Of a stretch of 64,000 nt of DNA, positions 45,841-55,507 are shown piece by piece. The first letter of the stretch is position 1. Every line of letters starts with the position of its first letter. Below the pieces are notes generated by a model that was not told the origin of the DNA, searched no databases, and saw only the letters and a program-made list of their open reading frames with translations. The DNA comes from Desarmillaria ectypa. Taxonomy: Eukaryota; Basidiomycota; Agaricomycetes; Agaricales; Physalacriaceae. Where the stretch lies: assembly GCA_030407005.1 (NCBI GenBank), contig JAUDYN010000006.1, forward strand, positions 1,426,001 through 1,490,000, in the 5' to 3' direction. The position numbers and the translations under genes are program-made.

Positions 45841-47162
45841 TTGGGATAATGACTAGAATGATCAGAGAGTAGCCCAAGGTACAATGAAGGTGCACCTACA
45901 TCCGTGTCTCAATAAGTTGTCCTCGTAGGACGGACCGATATCTGGTGTGACCTTGAATGCAGGGTGAGGTTATGTAATTTTTGAGAAGGAAGAAGATGAG
46001 AGAATAATTTGGTATTCATGTTGCACGCTAAAGATGAGTTTATAACTTACCACACCTGAGACAAGAGCAAATGTGGCTATGCTAACCATAGCGCCGATCC
46101 GATCCGCCCATTCACGCGTTCTCATGCTCTTGACGCGCCAAAAAGATGAATATTTGCTCCTTCACAACGGTGGGGAAGAGTGAGTGCTAGGACGGAATGC
46201 AGGTGGATTTCTGTACGTACTTCTATCTGAATTTAGGCTTTGGCACAAGGAGATATCCTGATAATAGTAATTTATCAGATATCTAGTATTTGGCATGGTA
46301 TAATGGAGCCAATCGATGCTTGCTCACCGGTGTGCCGGAAGTAGGAAATGATCTACGACGACTAGAACCTGATCTGCTGGCGTATCCTTGAATATCTCAC
46401 AGAAGCCCTTGAAGCATTTTTTGTACGTGATACCTACATCAAAATTACTCGAGTCTTTTATCTCAATTTCTTTAAGAAGCGACTAGTCTGCCTCAGACTT
46501 TTATAACTCAATAAAAAACTATCCAGAAAACCAGAAAAGTAGAAGAATCGACATAGGGAAAAGGAGCAGGAAGATATGGTTGAAGCCAGGGCAAGGCCGT
46601 TTTCAAGGTGTGTATATTCTTGACTTGTACCAAAGCAGCCCGGTAAACAGTGTTTGTCTTCGGCATAAATGGAACAGAATGTTACGGAACTTGACTCGTC
46701 TGCATATATCGTACATTTATGATTATTGGTGTGCCGTATGCCCTTCCAACGTTTACAGACCAACCCTTATGCCTCCCTCAGCACTCCTCCAAATGGCGTC
46801 AATGATGCTCTTGACCTGAACGGTATGCTGCAAATCGGAACAACCTCTAGCGTCTTCGCCATGAAGAAATTCTTCCTAGGCTCTGCAGAGCTCATTCATC
46901 TTGCCATCATCCTCAAGCTTCACTTCCTTGCCGTTGAAGCTGCGTCGGCTCGTACACCTCTATCAGAGCCGCCGAGGGATGGTCGCTCTCGATTTTTATA
47001 CTCCCCTTCGTCCTGTCAATAACCCATACAAGCAGAGTCGTCGCTTTCACATTGGCAGGCATCTGTAAGCTTGCAGATACAATGTAAGCCAGTGCAAGCT
47101 CACCACCACCCCGCTCTTTAGTGTGCCAAACACTGTTGGCGGCATCTCATCTCTGAAACAAC
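45841..47162. other. Gene-free stretch with possible coding relics
   Basis: No intact gene. On the minus strand around 46880-47010 short stretches such as IKIESDHPSAALIEVYEP and FNGKEVKLEDDGKMNEL look protein-like but sit in different frames with stops, suggesting a decayed gene. The rest is AT-rich with short ORFs. Confidence 0.4.
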
Positions 47163-47220
47163 CTTTTAGTCAGACTGCAAGAGGAAATTTCTCGAGGGGA
47201 GCTCTGGGGGTGAATTTGAA
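47163..47220 (-). pseudogene. Truncated copy of the start of the 47723-48796 orphan gene
   Basis: The minus strand reads KFTPRAPLEKFPLAV followed by a stop. The intact neighbour begins with AFTPKAPIEKLPLAVRKD after MAKTP. The match covers about 15 codons at both protein and DNA level and then ends. It is a fragment of a tandem duplicate with the same orientation. Confidence 0.55.
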
Positions 47221-47722
47221 CGGAGAAAGGCTGGACACAAAGGCTGCTTGACAACCCAACCTTGATACTCATCTCAAATGCGCGCATTCCTTCAAATTAT
47301 TGCAGGAGGGAAAGATAGTTCCCGAGGATGTGGTATGCACTGTCGAGAACAAGTCGCTCGGGCTCTATAGGCATCGCCGAACACTGCGACTGACATGGCT
47401 AGCATTTAGGTTGGTAAAAATCTGGTGTGGTCAGAACTTTCAATGGAAACATGTGTTCGGACTCGTCCGTGTCATCGTGGAATCTGAAGCGCTCCTTTAC
47501 CGCCTTAAGGACATAGTTACGGTCTAGAGATGCGTACCAAAGCTGTCAGCAAATGATACAGGAAGCAAAATATCCACGCACAGGGATAACTCCAATAGCA
47601 TAGAGAATGAACGCTCACGTCTTGATCAAACTTCGAAGGCAGATCAGGGAGAAAGCAAGATAATCATTATTTTTCGTAAATCACAGGGGGTATACCGCAA
47701 CAATGAACCCGAACAGAGACAA

Positions 47723-48796
47723 TTAAAGCAGCTGGAGAACGTCTTCCGCAATGTACGACGTATTGCAATACCAGTACTCAACGGTGGTCTGGAAAGAAAG
47801 ATACCATCAGGTCGTCAAGTCTACGAAGAAGTGAAAGTACTTACTTGCAGATAAAACGTCCCATTCTCCAGGACAATCTCGTTGTATGTCTTCTTCGTCT
47901 TGGGCACAACCCTCAGCACAAACGCTTTCTCCGTTAATACCTCCTGCAAGCCTTCCTGTAACATATCGTCGCCCTTAAACCCAGCTCTGCCCAGCTGGTA
48001 CTTCAACCCATCCTTGAAGTACGCCAAAGTTGCCGCCCCAAAGTTCGTGTGCCAATCCTTGTCCGTCTGCACATCCAACGCCTTGAAGTTTTCCTCAAAG
48101 TTGGGGTCGAGCTTCACATCGGGCATCCCCGTGAGTTCTGCGATCTCCTGCGTGAGATCCTCGTACTCCTCCTCCCAGGTCTCGTCAATGGAGTGCTTTG
48201 CCTGGAGGGAGAACACAAACCCCGGTGCGTTGTTGACAGCAGCGAGGAGGCTGTCTCCAACCGAGCCGGTGTTGGTCCCAAGGGAGTCGGGCTTGAAAAG
48301 GATCCAGAAGACGCCCTCCTTGATCTCGGAGGAGATGTAGGGTGCTTTGTCGCCGAGGGTGTTGACGCCGATGCTCAGCTCGGACTGGGTCACGGCGGCA
48401 TTGAAGTAGTCCTTGCCGTCGGATTCGTATTTATCGAGGAAGTATTTCAGGGCTGAGATGAAGCCTTCGGTGTAGCTGGAAGATATGGATGAGTGGACAG
48501 ATAACCAATATATGTAGAAGAGGTACCTGGACAAAGTGTATCCCGCAGATGAGCGATCGTCCTGATTGTACGCCCAGATAGCACCAATGTTGTAGTTGAT
48601 CTTGAAGTCCGTGCCGAGCAGTTTGGTGATTTGAGCCGAGAAGTCGGCCTTCTTGGACTCGAAGTTGTCTCTGACTGGAAACTGGCGATGAGTAAGGGAT
48701 CATCAATGGAGACTAGTAGCACTTGCCATCTTTTCGGACAGCAAGAGGTAACTTTTCTATAGGAGCCTTGGGGGTGAAAGCTGGAGTTTTGGCCAT
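47723..48796 (-). CDS. Orphan soluble protein, ~300 aa
   Basis: Family not recognised. ATG 48796 starts MAKTPAFTPKAPIEKLPLAV. Intron 1 (48726-48675) fits only with a GC donor, the textbook gcaagt, giving RKDVRDNFESKKADF. Intron 2 has GTACCT...TTCCAG and joins YTLS to SYTEGFISALKYFLDKYESD. The body contains FNAAVTQSELSIGVN, EGVFWILFKPDSLG, a helical KHSIDETWEEEYEDLTQEI, and AYFKDGLKYQLGRAGFKGDD. The last intron (GTAAGT...TTCCAG) leads to TTVEYWYCNTSYIAEDVLQL and TAA at 47723. There is no signal peptide or membrane helix; it looks like a mixed alpha/beta cytosolic protein. A truncated copy of its start lies 0.5 kb downstream, so the locus has duplicated locally. Confidence 0.75.
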
Positions 48797-50390
48797 TTTG
48801 GAGGGTAGAAAAAGAGAGTATAAAGTTGAAAGATTCAATGACAGATAATTCCTGAAAGACGCGGTTTATATCCTCGAAAATCCTCCTTTCCGTCTTAAGG
48901 ATCTCAGGAGGTTTGCAGGAGGTTTGCGTCAGGGTGAATGTGCATGACGACAGACGGGGACCCCTGGTAAGAATTTTGTTGGAATCCTGGGTGTTGCGCA
49001 GGGTAGACTCCAGGCTGGTAAAGCCAGATGTAAAGGAATTATTATTGTATGGCTCCTACAGAGCTCATATTTATACTACTTCGCACTAGAATCTAGAATG
49101 TACTACAACTTTCTACGACTCTCTTGCTTACTCATCGACTCTCGGCACGATGCCGGATTGCTCCTTCTAGAACTTTCCAGCAAAATCCCAACAAATTTCT
49201 TTGGGAACTGACGCGACTTTGACAGTATTGAATATAGAGCTGTTGAATATTGAACACGATGCGAATTTAGCTTCGAGCCAAGACCAAGAGCAATCGTGGT
49301 GGTTCACGAAAGGACAAGGTTCTTGTTCCCACGGTACAGCGCTCAACTTTTCCAACGCTCAGCATTCTGACTTGATACTGGTCTCGGCGGTTATGGGGAT
49401 TGGATATCAAATCCAAAATAAATCAACATACCTTTCTGAAATCAGGAATACCCAAGGAGGAGGAAATGCGATATCAGCTCTGCGACATGTCTTGGACGCG
49501 TCTTGACGCGTACGAGCCATTTTTACTCATTCAGTATGGAAGTACGCGCGAAAATCGTGCGGAGAGCTCGGAAAACTATTGTTCTTCTAGCTCTTTTGCA
49601 TTATAAAACCATGGTACCTGGTAGGGTGCAAGAATATTTCAAAGGAGGACTGATATTGATGAACATCTTTGCGTAGACCCGCAGATATCAGTTTGTTTTT
49701 TTTATCAGTTTCTCAAAGGCAGGCATCCTGTTTTTCATCCTTCAAGCTAGACTGGAAAATTTTGTCGTATCAGTTGCTGCAGGATATCAGATTCTACGGT
49801 GAAACTCCAAGTTGTAAGTGCCGACAGTCCATATCACATGTCGGTGGTATCAAGCGCTATGAATTATTATGATAACGATCATCCCCACCACCATTGAGCC
49901 AAATTGACCTGGGAATCCGTCGCTTGCCTGAGCGATCGCCTCCTTGAAACGACGTCCTGGCAGATTGTTATCCAGCGCTTGGTTTATACTCCGCATGCTG
50001 AATAAATCGGGATATTTTTCATGAGGAATGATTGTTACTCGGTCAAAGAGAGGACGTGAGAAGCGGTCTTCGGCCTCGCAAATGGTCAGGACGATCACTG
50101 GGCTCGTAACTTGTTGGAATGTAACATCCGTGGTAGTGCCCCTGTATAATGGCGATATTTGCGATATGTAGCATCGTGATTGACGGTTCGTAGTTCCTGT
50201 ACCCTTTAAGATATGACAACCTCCCACAGCAATTTCTATCACCTGTTTGGAGGTTTCACGCGTCAATGTATCGTGCTACACGCGTACAGGGGTCCCCTTT
50301 AACTCTTGGCGATCGTGGTAAATCAGGTACAGGGCATCTATATTCGAGTCCTTCAAGTAACCCTTCGGCTGCGTTGGAATCCCTCATCAC
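48797..50390. other. Gene-free stretch with a repeat copy
   Basis: Contains repeat copy B (49093-49193). ORFs at 49201-49506 (+, 101 codons) and 49850-50266 (-, 138 codons) lack motifs. The latter ends in a hydrophobic MVVGMIVIIIIHSA and might be a tail-anchored protein, but I see no supporting evidence. Confidence 0.4.
49093..49193 (+). repeat. Repeat copy B (CpG retained)
   Basis: Aligns with 28345-28443. Keeps CG where copy A has TG within the GATGC(C/T)GGATTGC segment. The element type is unknown; it may be a terminal fragment of a transposon. Confidence 0.65.
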
Positions 50391-51527
50391 AATGAACTCC
50401 GAAATGTAAGCACGTCCCGTCATACCCCTGCCTTCCTCACCCACCTCCATTCAGCCCGCTGAAAGCCCGTGTCGACATCCGAGATCAATGGGACTCGCCT
50501 AACGCAGCCATACATACCTTCATTGCTGCCCTGCAAAAGACTTTGGGCCACCGAATATCCCCGCACGCAGAATGGCCAGCCCTATGGAGCCAGCTCAAGG
50601 ACCGCTTCTCCAATAAATCCAAATTCGTGCCTACCATCGTCAGCATCGCCGTTGTCTGGTACGAACGACTCCTTGGGAGGCTGGACAATGACGCGTACGC
50701 AGACTGGACAGAGGAACTCCTGACTGTACTAGAAGGAGGGGCGTCGTTGCGTATCGAGGTGACTTTTGATGTCGCTCTTCTGACCAACGGCTGTATCTGA
50801 CGCGTGGACAGCCCGCCCCACCCAAGTCAACGCGCCCGACCATGACGTGGGACAGGAAACTACGGTCGTTCCATCTCGGAATTCCTAACGCGGAGCCGAT
50901 GTCCCAAGCGCGTTTAGCCAGTGTACTTGATAAAGACTTTGACGACCTCTTTGGCGGCACAGCAGGTGTCACAGACGATCAAGAGGACACAGAATGGGCG
51001 CATGTTCCCCCGACCCAAGCTACTTCTGCTGCTTCTTACCCTACCCCAGCACTACCGGACCTGGCCCCTCCCGAGCGTCTTCCAGTTCTTACCTCCCTTT
51101 CTCGACCCTCAGATCTCTTCACGTCGACCGCACCTTATATCCTCACCATCTCTCTCCGTGGCCGCGAAGCCCTGGTCATATATTGTTCCCATGAGCCGAC
51201 TCTCGAGCTCCTGAACGAATACCTCAAGAAATGGGCAAAGACCAACGCCCATGATAGTCTGCGTGTATGTCTGCTTTTACCCGAGGCCTCAGCTTTCTTA
51301 CACTGACACCAAAAACTCCTTAGCGCCCCGTATTCAAGCTCACGCTTGTCGAGTCTGATTTCTGCTTTGGGATGACGGACACACTTGTCGTCGAGCCCTA
51401 CTTGTCGCACCATGACGGCATTAACCCCGCGATCATCCTCGCATTCATTGAAGGCGTGGTTGGGTACAAGATGGTTTACACCACGGGATCGTACTGGATG
51501 TATCGTTGCACTACTTTGTTCAAATAA
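50391..51527 (+). CDS. Conserved-looking orphan protein, ~330 aa
   Basis: Family not recognised. Exon 1 encodes only MNSEI- (ATG 50391, GTAAGC donor). Exon 2 gives PLKARVDIRDQWDSPNAAIH and ISPHAEWPALWSQLKDRFSN, ending LEGGASLRIE. Exon 3 begins PAPPKSTRPTMTWDRKLRSF, contains the acidic LASVLDKDFDDLFGGTAG, then a Pro-rich linker and YILTISLRGREALVIYCSHE, LLNEYLKKWAKTNAHDSLR. The last exon reads RPVFKLTLVESDFCFGMTDT, LVVEPYLSHHDGINPAIILA, and ends YWMYRCTTLFK at 51527. All introns are ~50 nt GT-AG. The frame and splice signals strongly support a real gene. There is no signal peptide or membrane segment. I cannot suggest a role. Confidence 0.78.
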
Positions 51528-51787
51528 ATCTGGAGCAACCTGCAGTCCAGACCAATTCTCTTTTCAGTGGTCATGGTGTAGACCCGAATGCGAAGCACCT
51601 GACAGAAAAATACATTTCAGGTAAAGGAATTATCAAGTACGACACGGCCTAATTACGCAACAGAAGAGAGGATGGGTAGATGATAGATTCAGAAAACAAA
51701 GCGTTCCTTGTCATAATGAAGCCGAGTAAAGGGATTATACACAAAAGACGATGAAAACAATAAAAACAAACCCAACCCTACTTCCTC

Positions 51788-53288
51788 TTAAGAAGTCGCC
51801 GCGTTGCTTGCAGTGTAATCCTATACGGCAAACAAGCGTCAGGCAAGACCCTTGGAACCCGAAGAGGAAAACTAACCTCCATTTCGGCATCAAGGTCAGC
51901 GGCCGTCTTCGCCGGCCGCGGTTCCTTGCGAGGCTTGCCCCCTCTTCCCCGTCGTCCTCTTGGGGCACTAGCAGTTCTTCCCAACGATAAGCACATTGAG
52001 CACCACATACTAATGTATTTGCACAACTGACCTAGCAGCAGCAGCCACAACAGGAGGGGCGACACGGGAAGCCAGCGTCTGCTGAGGTCGCGCCGGATCC
52101 ACAACAATCTCAATCTTCATCGGTTTTTCTGTCAAGTCGGAAAAAAGCGGCGGTGAAAGGAGCGAGGGGGGGAGGAATTCGTTAGTCGGTTGTCAACGAC
52201 ACGACGTAGAAGCAAGTAAAACGAAAAGCCAAGGGACGCCCAGCGATAAGCCAAGAGTCCCTCCCATGCATACTGGACAAACCATAGCCCTGTCTCTGTC
52301 TGTTACAGTGCCTTTTGGGAACTGCCCAGCACCAGCGGGCGGGTAGGCGGACGGACGCCAAGCTCGAACGAACGAACGAACGCTACAAGCGGTTAATCGG
52401 GCAACCCTTGCTCTCCGATATACCATGCTCCATGTTCACGCCCTTGAGGTCTCGTCAACCACATCGGAGCCCAAAACACCGACAAACTCCACCAGACACT
52501 AACCAGACCGATAAGACCTTCCCAGTCACCGGTCTTGTCGGGGGATATCACATCACAGCCCTGGCGCTACCACATGCAAGGTTGATCAGACCTGCAATTG
52601 TGGCGCCCCAGAACGTTCAGTTACGGGGCAAAGCAATACCACGGTTGCTGATGACAGACCGAGAAGCGTGCTGTGCGCAGAACAGAGACAAGAAGCCACG
52701 ATCCTCCTGGAAAATGCAGTAATGAAGGGCGCAAATGCCCATGCAAACGAAGCGAGGTTATAAGAGGCTGATACTAACTGCCATCGATGAGTCGGTTGTT
52801 GTATTGGTTGTATGCAGCAGTGCCGTCGCCCTTCCTCTGGAAGTGAACAGAGGCAACACCCTTGGAGCGGCCGTTGCTGTCGTAGTGAAGGGTCACCTCA
52901 CGGAGAGGGCCGACGGTTGAATGGAAAAGCTCCTACGCCACACAAAACAAGTCAATCTTTCATGCACTCAAAAACACCGCTAAAAAAGTCAACATACCTT
53001 GACTTGAGCCTCATTCACATCAGGAGGGAGGTTGGAAACGATGATTTTATCTGCCGGCTGCTGAGAAGGCGCAGCAGCAGGGGCGGACCTCAACTTGGCC
53101 TTGACAGCTGGACTCGGGCCAGTATTGCCCACGACTTGGGTTTTGGACGAGCCACGGCGACCAGTTCGTCGGATACCTCGAGGACGAGAGGTAATGATCT
53201 ATAATGCAAAAGAAAAATTTGATGTTATACGACAGGCGGGGGGGTTGCGAGCACAAAATGAGCCCACATCGTCAAGAGCCTTGTCCAT
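51788..53288 (-). CDS. ALY/REF mRNA export adaptor (Yra1/THO complex subunit 4)
   Basis: This nuclear adaptor binds spliced mRNA and hands it to the Mex67/NXF1 export receptor as part of TREX. ATG 53288 encodes MDKALDD and, after a short intron, IITSRPRGIRRTGRRGSSK. The RRM is PADKIIVSNLPPDVNEAQVK (RNP2), then ELFHSTVGPLREVTLHYDSN and RSKGVASVHFQRKGDGTAAY (RNP1), NQYNNRLIDG and KKPMKIEIVVD. The Arg/Gly region is TASAPRGRRGRGGKPRK and the C-terminal box AADLDAEMEDYTASNAATS ends with TAA at 51788. The N- and C-terminal REF boxes and the central RRM are all present. The intron between RLIDGK and KPMKIE is 650 nt, against 50-70 nt for the other introns. The gene is divergent from RPC31, with 209 bp between starts. 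Confidence 0.93.
52129..52778 (-). other. 650-nt intron of the ALY/REF gene
   Basis: The donor gttagt starts at 52778 and the acceptor gacag ends at 52129. Both sides join in phase to give LIDGKKPMKIE. It is about ten times the usual intron length here. It contains an AACG tandem run near 52370 and only incidental ORFs (at most 135 codons, 52315-52722 on the opposite strand). I did not find a convincing snoRNA. Confidence 0.75.
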
Positions 53289-53497
53289 TGAAGATTCTGG
53301 GCTGAAATATAGAGAGGAGCTGAAAGTCTATTGGCGACTGGTGGTGGGGGTGTGTGGTGAAAAGGGAGCGTTGACCAAAGGGCGGTGCTGCATACTCACT
53401 GACGGAGTTAGTATCGGAGTTTCTAATATCAAAGCCAGCTCCGGCTGAGTCGAGCCGACATTGCGACTCGACCATTACTAACTTTGCTTTTTTCATT
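53289..53497. promoter_or_regulatory. Shared promoter of ALY/REF and RPC31
   Basis: This 209-bp gap separates the divergent start codons of an mRNA export factor and a Pol III subunit. No TATA box is apparent. Probably a bidirectional housekeeping promoter. Confidence 0.5.
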
Positions 53498-54380
53498 ATG
53501 TCCCGAGGTCGAGGATTCGGTCGAGGGCGGGGGTCCTTTGGGGCTGGCAGCCTCCTCCCAATGGGCCTCACGCATGCTGATGTGCAAGCTATATCGCGTG
53601 AAGCAACGGCGCTGTACCCCGTACGAGTTTGCCCTCCTCGCATGCATATCTTGACTGTAAACCGAAATTACAGCCCATGCGCTCCCCAGTGATGTCTGAG
53701 TTCACCGAAGATGAGAAGAAAATGTGTCAATATCAGATCGGGTATGCAACACGACTAAAACAGTCGGCGTACTACGTCGTGGAGGCAACGAAATCCAAGG
53801 GTCAGAATGAATCACGATCAGTATAGATGGCAACTGAATGATCTCGCAGAGCTACCGAGGTATTCGGACAAGTACCGATCTTCAAGTGCGACGCAGCCGA
53901 AACTGAAGCGTAAAGATCTCCACCAGGAATTCTTCCCCAATAATATATTTGAAGACTATTTCAATCCCAGGCGGAAGAAAAGTATGTCCAGTTCTCTGTA
54001 ATGATCATGCTCATTTATCATTCATTCCTTCCACCAGTTCCCAAGACCAAAAAAGAGGGAAATTTTACTATCAACCTATCTGACTTGGAAGGATCTGTGC
54101 GTCGCGTCTTTCCTCATTGGTGATAACTCTTTTACTTATTATTCCAACAGGAAAAATCGGCAGACGAAGCTTCGGAGCTTGTATCACAAGGCGACGGTTC
54201 TGATTATGATGTTGATGAGGAGTACGACAACGACTATGCAGATAACTACTTTGATAATGGCGAAGGAGACGATATGGATGATTTGGGTGGGGGTGGAGGT
54301 GGCGACGGTGGCGGTACGTTACTTGATTGCTAATGCATTTTTTCCTTGAGCTTATTTTTTATACAGGAGACTATGATTAA
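53498..54380 (+). CDS. rpc31: RNA polymerase III subunit C31 (RPC7/POLR3G family)
   Basis: This is a subunit of the C82-C34-C31 initiation subcomplex of RNA polymerase III. ATG 53498 opens with a Gly/Arg-rich MSRGRGFGRGRGSFGAGS, then LPMGLTHADVQAISREATAL, typical of this family. Further exons: PMRSPVMSEFTEDEKKMCQY, RLKQSAYYVVEATKSK, ELPRYSDKYR with PKLKRKDLHQEFFPNNIFED and YFNPRRKK. The C-terminus is highly acidic (SDYDVDEEYDNDYADNYFDN) and ends in a Gly run and DYD, with TAA at 54378. Introns are small and all keep the frame. The acidic tail is characteristic of C31. The 330 bp to the convergent CFEM gene are AT-rich and empty. Confidence 0.92.
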
Positions 54381-54709
54381 CCGCAAATGCGGGGTTTGTT
54401 TCTTCTTAGAGACGTTCACTCTTCAATCAATATGCGTTGATCAAGTCGGGCCTTTTTGATTGCATTGAATAAAATTTATTGAAACCTCCCCCAGGATCAC
54501 ATCGGAGATGAAACCCTGACTCTACTTATCTTTGTTGGTGGGATATACCCTCCGGAGTATCATTTTTCAATTACGCTGTCGAAACAAATGACTGAGCAAT
54601 ATCTACTAGAGAAAAAAGTACTTCAAGTAGAGAGAAAAACTAGATCGTCCGGCTCCGTAAAACATGTCAACTAATAATAACCGCAATTGAAACAAACACA
54701 AACGGTCTC

Positions 54710-55507
54710 CTACAAAACAAGGACACCGACAAAGGCGCCAGCAATGGCAACCAATCCGGCCATAACCTTGTTGTGCTCCAACATTGCGACTTGTCCTGCG
54801 GCGGCATTAGAGGTGGTTGAAGCAGTTGAAGCAGCAGATCCGGATGCAGAGGCACTTCTTGATGCAGAATTAGAAGAAGGGGAAGTGCTGCTTGCACGAC
54901 TGCTGGTTCCCGAGGCCGTACCACTTGATGCACGCGAGGTGGACCCAGATCCGGATACAGAACCTGAGGCCGTAGTGGAGGCAGACCTGCTTGCGGAGAC
55001 TGAGCCAGATGCACTTCCAGATGCGCTGACTGAAAATCAATGCACGATGAGCGGTGATAAACAATTATTGATACTAATACACTTACCAGAAGCACACTCA
55101 GATGCCTGAAGAGCGGCCGCCGCTTGCTGCTCCTCTGCCGTACACTGTGTCTGCAGACAGGAAGCGGCGGCATCCTGGAATGCTGTGCTAGTGCAGATAC
55201 ACGTGAGGTCGTTCCTGAATATTGAATGGTCACGTTAACATCCGCATGGTACCAGAAGACGCTAACATCTGACATACAGGGTACATCCATTCGCAGAAGC
55301 TGCTTGCTCAGAGCAGGACAGCACACACGCAGGGATGGTGCTCGTGTCTGTGGGTGCCGCAGCGGACGAGACACTGGTTCCAGTGGGGACTTCAGTGCTG
55401 GTTCCCGACTCCGTTGTAGGTGTGGCGGTGTCAGTGGTGCTCTCCTGGGCGCTCACGGCGACGACAAGGAGGCCAAGAAGGGAGATGATCTTGGTGAGAC
55501 CGTGCAT
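54710..55507 (-). CDS. GPI-anchored CFEM-domain cell-surface protein
   Basis: CFEM proteins are fungal extracellular eight-cysteine proteins, some of which bind haem or act in host interaction. ATG 55507 gives the signal peptide MHGLTKIISLLGLLVVAVSA. A Thr/Ser-rich stretch precedes the domain: IPACVLSCSEQAASANGCTL, NDLTCICTSTAFQDAAASCL and QTQCTAEEQQAA ending SECASG. This totals eight Cys with the CFEM spacing, joined across two introns. Then comes a Ser/Ala/Gly repeat region and a C-terminal hydrophobic MAGLVAIAGAFVGVLVL, which together give a GPI-anchor signal. The stop is at 54710. Here the CFEM domain follows a ~40-residue Thr/Ser linker instead of starting right after the signal peptide. 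ORFs on the plus strand are mirror images of the Ser/Ala repeats. Confidence 0.92.

Noticed and set aside
52315..52722. 135-codon ORF inside the ALY/REF intron
   Set aside because: Opposite strand, low-complexity, no motif; the intron borders are fixed by the RRM reading frame on the minus strand.
54687..55109. 140-codon plus-strand ORF
   Set aside because: It is the antisense of the Ser/Ala/Gly repeats of the CFEM gene and has no features of its own.
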